From Mycobacterium adipatum (GTDB lineage: Bacteria > Actinomycetota > Actinomycetes > Mycobacteriales > Mycobacteriaceae): a stretch of DNA of 64,000 bases. Within the stretch, counting starts at the first letter, position 1, and every line of letters starts with the position of its first letter. A model generated the notes under the pieces. The model had not been told where the DNA came from. It saw nothing but the letters and a program-made list of their open reading frames with translations, and did not search any database. Of this stretch, positions 27,164 through 36,178 are shown in pieces. The position numbers were made by a program, and so were the translations under genes. The stretch spans positions 3,348,001 to 3,412,000 of the forward strand of contig NZ_CP015596.1 of NCBI RefSeq assembly GCF_001644575.1, read 5' to 3'.

Positions 27164-28029
27164 ACCACCAGCCAAGGCGAATCCGTAACGCTGGCAGGGA
27201 CGACGAGCTCAGGGCCGCAGTTCTGAAACACACTGACGCACTAGCCTGCTGGTAACCGTCGTATTCGACTCGGTCCTATTGCCGTCCGACGTCAAAGAGC
27301 CTGTGACAGAGAGGATTGCAGACGTTCGTCGGCGGTGATGTAATCGATGTCGCCAAGGGTGTGCGACGGGCGGCTGATCAATCTCTGAGTCAGATGGCGG
27401 AAAGTTCGCCGCCATCGACGACCAGGCTCGCTCCGGTGATCCACTGAGCCCGGTCCGAGGCGAGATAGGCGACGACTTCGGCAATGTCGCGCGGATCGCC
27501 CGGGCGACCCAGGGGGATTCCGGCCATGGTGTCGGCGGGTGAGACGCCCAACGCATCGGCCATATTCTGGCGTACTTCCGCTCCACGACGATGATTTCGA
27601 GATCGCTGCCGAGGTATTGCCCTTTTCAGTATCGGTGGGCGTTGGAACGGGGCAGTATCAGTTAGGTCAGGTCACGGTGTGGAATTGAAACCCTTTGGTG
27701 GACAGTACATTATGAAGTGGGCTACTGGCGATCCGCCATATTCGATTGCGTCGTGTTTCGCATTGTGCGCACCGATACGTCGGTTGCAGTGCGACAGGGG
27801 AGAAGCTTGATTGCCGGCCTGGCTGACGTCCGGTCGTCTGGCATATTCCAGCCGATATCTGAGTCCGGTTGATTTTGCTGGGACATGCGAACGAGAGGTA
27901 GATCCAGCACGTCAACTCGGGTCCGCCAAAGCGGGAAACATGATCGTCCTGGTGCGCCACGTGAGTGGCCGGTGCGTGTGGTCGGCGACTTCCATGTGGA
28001 GCGGCGGCAGCAACTGCAAGACTGGACGC
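27164..28029. other. Gene-poor stretch with decayed coding remnants
   Basis: 866 bp without an intact gene. It holds a short-chain dehydrogenase 3' remnant (minus strand), a second protein-like 3' end just beyond it (27299-27392, minus) and two copies of a dispersed motif (about 27251 and 27727). Confidence 0.6.
27390..27620 (-). pseudogene. 3' remnant of a short-chain dehydrogenase
   Basis: The minus strand reads a typical SDR C-terminus: [20 protein letters not shown] then [20 protein letters not shown] and a stop at 27390-27392. The frame can be followed back only to about 27620, without a Rossmann motif, catalytic Tyr-Lys or start. About two-thirds of the gene is gone. Confidence 0.8.
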
Positions 28030-28803
28030 ATGAGCACCACAACACAGTGCTGGCTGACCGACATGGATGGCGTCTTGGTCCGGGAGGAGCACGCCTTGCC
28101 AGGGGCCGCGGAGTTCCTCCAGGCGCTCAGCGACCGGCAGCGACCATTCCTGGTACTCACCAACAACTCGATCTTCACGCCACGTGACCTGGCGGCCCGA
28201 TTGGCGCGGTCGGGCCTGATTGTGCCCGAGGAGTCGATCTGGACCTCGGCCCTTGCGACGGCGGCCTTCCTGCACGACCAGCTGCCGGGCGGCTCGGCCT
28301 ATGTGATCGGCGAGGCCGGCCTGACCACGGCGCTGCACCACGTGGGCTACACGTTGACCGACGTCGGTCCGGACTTCGTCGTGCTGGGAGAGACGCGGAC
28401 TTACTCGTTCGAGGCCATCACCAAGGCAATCCGCCTGATTCTCGGCGGAGCGCGTTTCATCGCCACCAACCCCGACGTGAGCGGTCCGTCGGCGGAGGGG
28501 CCTCTGCCTGCCACGGGCTCGGTCGCCGCCCTCATAACCAAGGCGACCGGCCGAGAGCCCTACTTCGTCGGCAAGCCGAATCCGATGATGTTCCGCAGCG
28601 CGATGAACCGCATCGACGCCCATTCGGAAGGCACCGTGATGATTGGCGACCGGATGGACACCGACGTGGTTGCGGGCATTGAGGCCGGGCTGGAGACGAT
28701 CCTCGTGCTCACCGGCTCGACGAGACGCGAGGAGATCGAGCGCTATCCGTTCCGGCCCAGCCGGGTGTTCGAATCCATCGCCGACGTGATCGAACTCGTC
28801 TGA
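28030..28803 (+). CDS. HAD-superfamily hydrolase, NagD/class IIA type
   Basis: 257 residues from ATG 28030; the open frame upstream is not family-like. HAD motif I is [20 protein letters not shown] (nucleophile Asp), motif II lies in LVLTNNS, the Lys of motif III is near [14 protein letters not shown], and motif IV is [17 protein letters not shown]. The type IIA cap lies between motifs II and III. NagD-like enzymes dephosphorylate sugar phosphates or nucleotides in the cytosol. Flanked on both sides by gene-poor DNA. Confidence 0.92.
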   Translation: MSTTTQCWLTDMDGVLVREEHALPGAAEFLQALSDRQRPFLVLTNNSIFTPRDLAARLARSGLIVPEESIWTSALATAAFLHDQLPGGSAYVIGEAGLTTALHHVGYTLTDVGPDFVVLGETRTYSFEAITKAIRLILGGARFIATNPDVSGPSAEGPLPATGSVAALITKATGREPYFVGKPNPMMFRSAMNRIDAHSEGTVMIGDRMDTDVVAGIEAGLETILVLTGSTRREEIERYPFRPSRVFESIADVIELV

Positions 28804-29175
28804 CGCGACGTCCGCGGTCGCGGTGAGTTAGCCGAGCAAGTAGTCGAGGTCGAGCGGGCGATGATGGCATTCCTCGGCCTTGCGCGATAGGTGAGAGCAA
28901 TTGGGCCGCAGGGCAATACGATGTAGTTTACTGGTAACCCTCCGTATTCAATCCCGCCGTATTCCTCCTGATGTGCAGCCCTTCATCGGTCGAGATACCG
29001 CCGCGGCGGCGTCGACTGCCCGGACGACTATGGCGTGTGATCAACTGTCGCGTCGGCGCACGGTTCTGATGCAGGTTTGTTTGCTGAAGAGCGCGAGCGG
29101 CGTGTTATGGCAATGCTCCGGTTGGTGGGCGAGCGGAACCGTTGTTGGTGGGCCGTTTTGGCTAGGCTTATCCAC
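28804..29175. other. Gene-poor stretch between HAD hydrolase and AraC genes
   Basis: 372 bp. It contains a minus-strand C-terminal coding remnant (28828-28920) and one copy of a dispersed motif at 28933-28951. Nothing else was recognised. Confidence 0.5.
28828..28920 (-). pseudogene. C-terminal coding remnant, family not recognised
   Basis: The minus strand reads CSHLSRKAEECHHRPLDLDY followed by LLG and a stop at 28828-28830. The biased, protein-like composition suggests the end of a lost gene. No upstream body remains. Confidence 0.35.
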
Positions 29176-30222
29176 CTAGCCTCCGGAGGTGTCGAGTTTG
29201 TGGTCGGCGTCGCGGTAGCTCGGGCGTGAGCGCGACTGTTTGCGGTAGGTAGCTGGGCTGCAGCCGAACCACCGGTGACAGGATCGGGTCAGCGCACTCT
29301 GTTCGGCATAACCGAGTTCGCGGGTCAGATGGCTCAGACTGATCCCGGTGGTGTGCAGGTAGCGTTCAGCGGCATCTTTGCGAACTTGGTCGACGAGCAT
29401 CGTGAAGGTCGCCCCTTCGTCAGCAAGCCTGCGCTGCAACGTTTTCGGATGCAGGTTGAACTGGGCGGCGATCACCTCCATCGTGGTCGCACCGGTCGGA
29501 AGAAGTTGTCGGATGACTGTGCGAACGGACTGCGCAAGGCTGCTTTCGTGTGCGGTAAGGGTGTTGAGGTACTCGACTATCGCTCGGTGTGCGATGTCGT
29601 CACGATGCAGCGGGCGACCGAGATCCGAGGTCCGGATCGTGAAACCTGCTTTCCGCTCGGCGAAATGGGCCGTGCAGCCGAAGTAGGCGCGGTAGTCCGC
29701 CGCCGGCCCGAGGGGGTCGTGTGGAAAGTGCACCGACACCGCCGACCAGTCCGATCCCATCAGGAACCGCAGCACGCGCAACGACACCCCGAGCGATAGT
29801 TCTGTGCTCTGCGGTGCTGGCGGCGTGTGCTCGAGAAGGAACTCAAACACAACGAAGGATCGTTGAGGATCGTCGAGGGGTTCGACGTGAATACCGATCG
29901 CCGGGCTGTACGCGGCCATGTAGGTGCCGAAGATTTCTAACGCGTCGGCGACGGTGGCGGCGGTTCGGGCGGCCACCCCCACGGGGCCGAGGACCTCGAT
30001 ACCCTGCAGAGCAGCCAGTCGTCGACCGAAATCCGTTGTGGCAGTGGCGGTAGCTGCGGACTCGATCGCGTGCAGGACACCGCGAAACGGGAGGAACGCA
30101 TCGTAGTCGCCCACATCGGCGGCTCGGATGCCCGCCGCGCGCAGCAGACGGGCCGGATCACCACCCAGCTGTGTCACCAAGCGTCGATAGTTCACCAGGG
30201 CGGTGCCACGGACCACAGACAT
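29176..30222 (-). CDS. AraC family transcriptional regulator
   Basis: 348 residues. The N-terminal part is the arabinose-operon-regulator-like domain used by OruR/ArgR-type AraC proteins (NYRRLVTQLGGDPARLLRAAG, then FGRRLAALQGIEVLGPVG). The C-terminal double HTH holds MEVIAAQFNLHPKTLQRRLA and LSHLTRELGYAEQSALTRSC with RWFGCSPATYRK. It is divergent from the cupin-SDR-hydrolase operon with 165 bp between starts, and most likely activates it. Confidence 0.92.
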   Translation of the reverse strand: MSVVRGTALVNYRRLVTQLGGDPARLLRAAGIRAADVGDYDAFLPFRGVLHAIESAATATATTDFGRRLAALQGIEVLGPVGVAARTAATVADALEIFGTYMAAYSPAIGIHVEPLDDPQRSFVVFEFLLEHTPPAPQSTELSLGVSLRVLRFLMGSDWSAVSVHFPHDPLGPAADYRAYFGCTAHFAERKAGFTIRTSDLGRPLHRDDIAHRAIVEYLNTLTAHESSLAQSVRTVIRQLLPTGATTMEVIAAQFNLHPKTLQRRLADEGATFTMLVDQVRKDAAERYLHTTGISLSHLTRELGYAEQSALTRSCHRWFGCSPATYRKQSRSRPSYRDADHKLDTSGG

Positions 30223-30387
30223 GACCGGGACTGTCGCACAGTCATCATCCGAATGTCCCGAGATGATAAAAAATCGTCCTCTAAAGGCAAGACCGGGGCG
30301 TGGCTGGCACCCGATAGTTGACGTCGACAGTTACACCGACATTACCGCCCCGGGCACGCCGGGGGCCCACTCCCGAAGGACCCTGCG

Positions 30388-30948
30388 ATGACGCTTACCG
30401 TCGAACCCACAACCGCCACAACTGGTTCGGGGGCAGTGCTGCCATTGGTCGCCTTGCCCCAGACCGAGCTGCTGACCATCAACGAGAAAACGATCCCGCT
30501 GATCACTGACTCGCTCAGCGAGGGTGTCCACGTCAAGCCGCTGCGGCTGGACCTGGAGGCCGGCTGCTGGGTGGTTCTGGCCACCTTCAGTCCCGGGGCC
30601 ACGGTTCCGCTGCACTACCACACCGGTGTGGCCGAGGTGTACACCATGTCGGGCAGCTGGCACTACCTGGAATACCCGGACCAGCCGCAGACCGCCGGCT
30701 CCTACATGTACGAACCGGCCGGCTCGGTGCACACCTTCGTCTGCCCGGAAACCAACACCGAGGACACCACGCTGTTCATCCGCGTGGAGGGCGCCAACAT
30801 CAACTTCACCGAGGACGGGCAGTTCCACTCGATCCTCGACACCACGATGATCCGCCACCTGGTCACCCAGCTCGCCCAAGCCCGCGGCCTGGGGGCGATC
30901 AACTACCTCACCGGCGGTGCCGCCGGCTTCACCGCATCGAAACCGTAA
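30388..30948 (+). CDS. Cupin-domain protein, 2,4'-dihydroxyacetophenone dioxygenase-like
   Basis: 186 residues. Cupin motif 1 is PGATVPLHYHTGVAEVYTMSG (metal ligands His-x-His and Glu) and motif 2 is AGSYMYEPAGSVHTF (His). The fold and length match the DAD/ChrR-like cupins that include the non-haem iron enzyme cleaving 2,4'-dihydroxyacetophenone. First gene of an operon divergent from AraC; an SDR follows after 13 bp. A C-C cleaving dioxygenase role is inference from the family and its neighbours. Confidence 0.85.
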   Translation: MTLTVEPTTATTGSGAVLPLVALPQTELLTINEKTIPLITDSLSEGVHVKPLRLDLEAGCWVVLATFSPGATVPLHYHTGVAEVYTMSGSWHYLEYPDQPQTAGSYMYEPAGSVHTFVCPETNTEDTTLFIRVEGANINFTEDGQFHSILDTTMIRHLVTQLAQARGLGAINYLTGGAAGFTASKP

Positions 30949-30961
30949 GGGGCACCATCTC

Positions 30962-31792
30962 ATGTCTGCATATCGAGTAGCAATCACCGGCGGCGCCCGC
31001 GGCATCGGCCGCGCGACCGCAGAAGCGTGTCTCCGGGCCGGAATGTCGGTCGTGATCGGCGATGTCGACGGAGCGGCATGTTCGGCCGTCGCCACCGAAC
31101 TCGGTGGGGGAACGGTCGGGCTCGCACTGGACGTGCGCGACCCGGCCGGCTTCGAGGCATTCCTCACCGAAGCCGAACAGCAGGCTGGCCCACTGGATGT
31201 TCTGGTCAACAACGCCGGCGTCGCGCCGATCGGCAGGTATGTCGACGAGAACCCGCGGGATACGCAGCGGCTGATCGATATCAACATCGGCGGCGTGCTC
31301 ACCGGCACCCGGCTAGCCTTAGAGCGGTTCGGCCCCCGCGGCCACGGGCACATCGTGAACCTGGCATCCTCGGCCGGACAGATCGCCACCGCCGGTGGCG
31401 CTACCTACGCGGCGACCAAGCACGCCGTCGTCGGGTTCACCCGGGCGATCCGCGCCGAGACCCGCGGCACCGGCATCCGTACCACGATCGTGATGCCCGG
31501 CCTGATCCGCACCGACATGATCGCCGGATTCGACAAGCCGCGTGGCACCAGGATTGTCGGACCGCAGGCCGTGGCCGACGCCATCGTCGCGGCGCTGCAC
31601 ACCGGCCGCGAGGAGGTATTCGTGCCCCGCGAACTCGGGCCGATCGCCCGGCTGATCGCCGGCACACCCCCTGGCATCGCCGATCGGCTGAAAAAAGCCC
31701 TCCAGGCCGATTCGGTGATGATCCACGCCGATATGGGCGCTCGCGCTGCCTACACCCAACGGGTGGAAGAAGTGAAAGACATTGTGCAATGA
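30962..31792 (+). CDS. Short-chain dehydrogenase/reductase
   Basis: 276 residues from ATG 30962. SDR motifs: ITGGARGIGRA (cofactor), GDVDG at the end of beta-2 (Asp favouring NAD), VNNAGVAPIG, Ser in LASSAGQ and YAATKHA with the catalytic Tyr and Lys. It lies 13 bp after the cupin gene and overlaps the next hydrolase by ATGA. It probably oxidises the alcohol made or released earlier in the pathway. Confidence 0.92.
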   Translation: MSAYRVAITGGARGIGRATAEACLRAGMSVVIGDVDGAACSAVATELGGGTVGLALDVRDPAGFEAFLTEAEQQAGPLDVLVNNAGVAPIGRYVDENPRDTQRLIDINIGGVLTGTRLALERFGPRGHGHIVNLASSAGQIATAGGATYAATKHAVVGFTRAIRAETRGTGIRTTIVMPGLIRTDMIAGFDKPRGTRIVGPQAVADAIVAALHTGREEVFVPRELGPIARLIAGTPPGIADRLKKALQADSVMIHADMGARAAYTQRVEEVKDIVQ

Positions 31793-32661
31793 CCACTTTC
31801 GAGACACGGCGACTCTCGGTCAACGGGGTCACCTCGCCGGTGCTGATCGGAGGCACCGGCAACCCAGGCGAGGCGGTGGTGTTCGTTCACGGTAATCCCG
31901 ACACCGGCAGCGACTGGGAACCGCTGATGACCCACGTCGCCGAGTTCGCCACCGTCGCCGCCCCCGACCTGCCCGGTTTCGGCGGCGCCGACCTGCGCGC
32001 CGACCAGGACTACACACTGGCGGGATACGCCGCGCACTTGGGTGGTCTGATCGACCAGCTCGGCATCAGACGGGTCCACCTGGTGGCTCATGACTTCGGC
32101 GGCCCGATCGCGATGACCTGGGCCGCCGGCCACACCGACCGGGTCGCCAGCGTAACCCTAATCAACACCGGCGTGCTCCTGGGCTACCGCTGGCACCGGC
32201 TCGCGAGAATCTGGCGCACACCGGTCCTGGGCGAACTGTTCATGCGTCTCACCAATGATGCGGCGATACGGTTCGTGCTGCGCCACGACAACCCCGGCCT
32301 ACCCGAGCACTGGGTCGATCAGATCGCTCGCCACGCCCTACCGAGCGGTACCAAACGGGCGGTGCTGCGGCTATACCGATCGACCCGCCAACGCCACATG
32401 GATGTGCTGGTGGAACCTCTGCGTGCAGCCGACCTGGACGCGCTCGTGGTCTTCGGCGACGCTGATGTGTACATCCCTGCCGTTCAGGCCGCGCGGCAAC
32501 GCGGTCCGTTCCCGCGCGTGCACATCGAAATGCTGCCCGGCATCGGGCACTGGTCCTGGCTCGAGCAACCCGACCAGGTCGCCAAACTGGTTGTTCCGTT
32601 CCTGCGTGAACGGGTCGGCACCGACATTCAACACCCAACCACGACAAGGAGATTCACATGA
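31789..32661 (+). CDS. Alpha/beta hydrolase (epoxide hydrolase/dehalogenase-like)
   Basis: 290 residues, starting in the ATGA stop overlap of the SDR. It has the strand-loop FVHGNPDTGSDWEPL, DLPGFGGAD and the nucleophile elbow VAHDFGGPIAM. An Asp nucleophile, in place of Ser, points to the epoxide hydrolase or haloalkane dehalogenase branch. A late Asp (VVFGDADVYI) and His (GIGHWSWLEQP) complete the triad. It is translationally coupled to its neighbours on both sides. Confidence 0.9.
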   Translation: MTTFETRRLSVNGVTSPVLIGGTGNPGEAVVFVHGNPDTGSDWEPLMTHVAEFATVAAPDLPGFGGADLRADQDYTLAGYAAHLGGLIDQLGIRRVHLVAHDFGGPIAMTWAAGHTDRVASVTLINTGVLLGYRWHRLARIWRTPVLGELFMRLTNDAAIRFVLRHDNPGLPEHWVDQIARHALPSGTKRAVLRLYRSTRQRHMDVLVEPLRAADLDALVVFGDADVYIPAVQAARQRGPFPRVHIEMLPGIGHWSWLEQPDQVAKLVVPFLRERVGTDIQHPTTTRRFT

Positions 32662-33041
32662 GCACCACACTGGACACCACCCCCGAGCAGTTCGCCGCCC
32701 TGGGCGCCCGACCGGCCGACGCACCGGTACTGATGGTCAACCTGCTGCAATTCAAATCCGAAGGCGGCCGCGAGCGCTACGAGCAGTACGGGCAAGAGGT
32801 CGCCCCGCACCTGGAGCGCGTCGGCGCCACCATCCGCTACGCCGGCACCGCACCGGCGGTCATCATCGGCGACGGGCAGCGGCCCTGGTGGGACGCCATC
32901 CTGATCGTCGAATACCCCACACCGGGCGCCTTCATTGACATGGTCACCACCGCCGAGTACGCCCAGGTGCACGAGCACCGCGCCGCCGCCCTCAACCGGG
33001 GCGACCTCATCGCGACATCGGCCTGGACGCTCGCTGACTGA
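32658..33041 (+). CDS. DUF1330-family protein
   Basis: 127 residues, overlapping the hydrolase stop by ATGA. It has the ferredoxin-like DUF1330 pattern: PVLMVNLLQFKSEGGRERYE, YGQEVAPHLERVGATIRYAG and ILIVEYPTPGAFIDMV. Small dimeric proteins of this family often accompany catabolic operons; the reaction is unknown. Last gene of the AraC-linked operon. Confidence 0.88.
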   Translation: MSTTLDTTPEQFAALGARPADAPVLMVNLLQFKSEGGRERYEQYGQEVAPHLERVGATIRYAGTAPAVIIGDGQRPWWDAILIVEYPTPGAFIDMVTTAEYAQVHEHRAAALNRGDLIATSAWTLAD

Positions 33042-33206
33042 ACCTGCCATCCGGCGGAGATGCTAATGCCGCCGGGCCGCCGTCACGAATACCGAAGATT
33101 TCACTCGACGGTCAATAAACTCTACCGCCGCGGAGTGCATTCTGATCTTGCGCTGCTGAGGCCTTCCGAATACGCCCCGGAGGCAGCTCAGTAGCGTGTA
33201 GGGAAA

Positions 33207-33221
33207 TGTACATCGCGTACA
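33207..33221. promoter_or_regulatory. Inverted repeat TGTAC-N5-GTACA upstream of the sulfatase
   Basis: Perfect 5-bp arms in TGTACATCGCGTACA, 29 bp before the arylsulfatase start. It is a candidate operator in the 208-bp gap that separates the sulfatase from the upstream operon. Confidence 0.4.
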
Positions 33222-33249
33222 GCTGCGTCACGAATGAGAGGTATCTGCC

Positions 33250-35625
33250 ATGGCCGACGAAATGCCTTATGCCAGAACTCATCTGCCGATTCCGAGCCCC
33301 TCGAGGACGGGTCTGATCACCTACGATGCGAAGGATCCGGATACCTCGTCCCCGCCGATCACGCCGCTGCGTCCGCCCAAGGGGGCCCCGAATGTGCTCC
33401 TGATTCTGCTCGATGATGTGGGCTTTGGTGCCTCGAGCGCGTTCGGTGGGCCGTGCCAGACCCCGGTCGCGGAACGGCTGGCGGCCGGCGGGCTGAAATA
33501 CAACCGGTTTCACACCACCGCCCTGTGCTCGCCGACCCGCCAGGCCCTGTTGACCGGACGTAACCACCACTCCGCCGGCATGGGCGGCATCACCGAAATC
33601 GCCACCGGCGCCCCGGGATACAGCTCGATCCTGCCCAACACCATGTCGCCGCTGGCGCGCACGCTCAAGCTCAACGGCTACAGCACCGCACAGTTCGGCA
33701 AATGCCATGAAGTGCCGGTGTGGGAAACCAGCGCAGTCGGCCCATTCGACGCCTGGCCCACCGGCGGGGGCGGTTTCGAATACTTCTACGGCTTCATCGG
33801 CGGCGAGGCCAACCAGTGGTACCCGACCCTATATGAGGGCACCACCCCGGTCGAGGTGGATCGGACACCCGACCAGGGCTACCACTTCATGGCCGATATG
33901 ACCGACAAGGCCATCGCCTGGATCGGGCAGCAGAAGGCGCTCGCCGCCGACAAGCCGTTCTTCACCTACTTCGCTCCCGGCGCCACCCACGCGCCGCACC
34001 ATGTGCCCACCGAATGGGCCGACAAGTACGCAGGCAAGTTCGACGACGGCTGGGATCGGTTACGGGAGGAGACATTTGCCCGGCAGATCCAGCTGGGAGT
34101 GATCCCGCCGGACGCCCAGCTCACCGCGCGGCACACCGAGATCCCGGCGTGGGACGACATGCCCGAGGAACTCAAACCCGTGCTGCGCCGCCAGATGGAG
34201 GTCTACGCCGGCTTCCTCGAATACACCGACCACCACGTCGGCCGGCTCATCGAAGCCATCGACCGGCTCGGTGTCCTCGACGACACCCTGGTCTACTACA
34301 TCATCGGCGACAACGGCGCCTCGGCCGAAGGCACCCTCAACGGCACGTTCAACGAGATGCTGAACTTTAACGGGATGGCGGCCATCGAAACACCGGAGTT
34401 CCTAATGGCCCGGCTCGACCAGCTCGGCGGCCCGCAGTCCTACAACCACTACGCCGTCGGCTGGGCGCACGCCATGGACACCCCCTATCAGTGGACCAAA
34501 CAGGTCGCCTCGCACTGGGGCGGCACCCGCAACGGCACCATCGTGCACTGGCCCGCGAACATCCGCAGCCGAGGCGAGATGCGGTGGCAGTTCCATCACG
34601 TCATCGATGTCGCGCCCACGATTCTGGAAGCCGCCGGGCTACCCGAACCGCTGTTCGTCAACGGTGTGCAACAGCACCCCATCGAGGGCGTCAGCATGCT
34701 CTACTCGTTCAACGAGGCGCAGGCCCGGGACCGGCATGAGACGCAGTACTTCGAGATGTTCGGCAACCGCGGCATCTACCACAAAGGCTGGACCGCGGTG
34801 ACCCGCCACAAGACGCCGTGGCTGCTCATCGGCGAACAAACCCCCGCCTTCGACGACGACGTGTGGGAGCTCTACGACACCACCCAAGACTGGACCCAGG
34901 CCAAAGACCTGTCCAAACAGATGCCAGACAAGCTGCACGAACTGCAGCGGCTGTGGCTGATCGAGGCGACGCGCTACAACGTGCTGCCGATGGACGACGA
35001 CCTCGCCAAGCGAATGAACCCCGATGCCGCAGGGCGGCCGGTGCTCGTCAGGGGCAACACCCAGCTTCTCTTCGGCGGCATGGGGCGACTGTCGGAGAAC
35101 TGTGTCGTGAACATCAAGAACAAGTCCCATGCCGTGACCGCCGAGATCGAGGTACCCGAGACCGGCGCCGAAGGCGTGATCATCGCCCAAGGCGCCAACA
35201 TCGGCGGCTGGAGCCTGTACGCCAAGGACGGCAAGCTCAAATACTGCTACAACCTCGGCGGCGTACAGCACTTCTACGTCGAGGCCACCGACCCGTTGCC
35301 CGCGGGCGCTCACCAGGTGCGCATGGAGTTCGCCTACGCCGGCGGCGGACTCGGTAAAGGCGGCACGGTGACCCTCTACACCGACGGCACCAAGGTCGGC
35401 GAAGGCGAAGTCGGTGCCACCCTGGCGATGATCTTCTCCGCCGACGACGGCTGCGATGTCGGCGAGGACACCGGCGCACCGGTTTCGCAGGACTATGGCC
35501 CGCGCGGCAACGCCTTCACCGGCCGCGTCAAGGGGATCCAGATCGCGATCGCCGACGCCGCCCAATCCGAAGACCACAAGGTGTCGCCGGAGGAAGCGAT
35601 TCGGATCGCCATGGCGCGCCAGTAA
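33250..35625 (+). CDS. Type I arylsulfatase
   Basis: 791 residues, the length of mycobacterial AtsA/AtsD-like enzymes. The formylglycine motif is CSPTR (Cys93-Arg97), followed by LLTGRN. Metal ligands include the Asp pair in LLILLDDVGFG (55-56) and Asp-Asn in GDNGASAEG. The last 230 residues form a beta-rich domain of the type seen in these long bacterial sulfatases. No signal peptide is present, so it is cytosolic, as usual for mycobacterial sulfatases. It hydrolyses sulfate esters after its Cys is oxidised by a formylglycine-generating enzyme, which is not in this window. It follows the AraC-linked operon on the same strand. Confidence 0.95.
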   Translation: MADEMPYARTHLPIPSPSRTGLITYDAKDPDTSSPPITPLRPPKGAPNVLLILLDDVGFGASSAFGGPCQTPVAERLAAGGLKYNRFHTTALCSPTRQALLTGRNHHSAGMGGITEIATGAPGYSSILPNTMSPLARTLKLNGYSTAQFGKCHEVPVWETSAVGPFDAWPTGGGGFEYFYGFIGGEANQWYPTLYEGTTPVEVDRTPDQGYHFMADMTDKAIAWIGQQKALAADKPFFTYFAPGATHAPHHVPTEWADKYAGKFDDGWDRLREETFARQIQLGVIPPDAQLTARHTEIPAWDDMPEELKPVLRRQMEVYAGFLEYTDHHVGRLIEAIDRLGVLDDTLVYYIIGDNGASAEGTLNGTFNEMLNFNGMAAIETPEFLMARLDQLGGPQSYNHYAVGWAHAMDTPYQWTKQVASHWGGTRNGTIVHWPANIRSRGEMRWQFHHVIDVAPTILEAAGLPEPLFVNGVQQHPIEGVSMLYSFNEAQARDRHETQYFEMFGNRGIYHKGWTAVTRHKTPWLLIGEQTPAFDDDVWELYDTTQDWTQAKDLSKQMPDKLHELQRLWLIEATRYNVLPMDDDLAKRMNPDAAGRPVLVRGNTQLLFGGMGRLSENCVVNIKNKSHAVTAEIEVPETGAEGVIIAQGANIGGWSLYAKDGKLKYCYNLGGVQHFYVEATDPLPAGAHQVRMEFAYAGGGLGKGGTVTLYTDGTKVGEGEVGATLAMIFSADDGCDVGEDTGAPVSQDYGPRGNAFTGRVKGIQIAIADAAQSEDHKVSPEEAIRIAMARQ

Positions 35626-35687
35626 GCACACACAGGCTGCACGCGGCACTTACGTCAAGTGAAGTGACACTCACCTCGGAACGGTCA

Positions 35688-35737
35688 TCTCATCTGAGCT
35701 GACACACCGCACGTCGGCTGCGTCAGCTCAGATGAGA
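35688..35737. repeat. Perfect 16-bp inverted repeat downstream of the sulfatase
   Basis: TCTCATCTGAGCTGAC at 35688-35703 and its exact complement at 35722-35737, separated by 18 bp. There is no T-run, so it is not a standard terminator. It may be a pair of abutting IS ends or a recombinase site, as mobile debris begins immediately after it. Confidence 0.7.
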
Positions 35738-35780
35738 ACGGACACGTCGGTCACCGGCACGAATACCCGCTCGCGTCAAA

Positions 35781-35840
35781 GTTCAGTTGCGAAGCTAAGG
35801 GCTCGGGGACCGGAATGGGTTCTTTGCCGAGTGCGGTGCG
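35781..35840 (-). pseudogene. Remnant of a second zinc-finger recombinase-like gene
   Basis: The minus strand reads TALGKEPIPVPEPLASQLN, nearly identical to IALGKEPIPVPEPFASQLN inside the gene at 36179-37864. Only about 20 codons survive. It shows that another copy of the same element was once here. Confidence 0.75.
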
Positions 35841-36009
35841 CGTCCGCTGAGTTCCCGGTGCTCCCGCCGCTCGCTTCAATTGGTCCGTAGTTCTTGTGGC
35901 TGCCGTCTCTGTGATCTTGTCAGGCCCGGGGCACCATGATGTCCACGGTCGGGCTTTCACCCCTTGGTGCAGCGGATGCTGAATCGCCCCGGGTTTGATG
36001 CACACCGGT

Positions 36010-36145
36010 TTATTGGTGCGCAGCCTCGGATTGGGCTGTGTTCCTAGCGTAGTAGAGCGTCTCGTATTCGACCGGTGGGATGCGGCCCAGGCGGTGCATG
36101 AGCCGGTCGGTGTTGTACCAGTTCACCCAGTCGGCGGGGCGCCCC
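36010..36145 (-). pseudogene. 3' fragment of an IS3-family transposase (orfB)
   Basis: The minus strand ends DWVNWYNTDRLMHRLGRIPP then VEYETLYYARNTAQSEAAHQ and a stop at 36010-36012, the conserved C-terminus of IS3-family integrase-type transposases. The frame is lost above about 36145. An IS3-like terminal sequence, TGAATCGCCCCGGGTTTGA, lies just beyond at about 35979-35997. Confidence 0.85.
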
Positions 36146-36178
36146 TACACGGCCGCAATCGACGTCGTGCAGGCCAGG

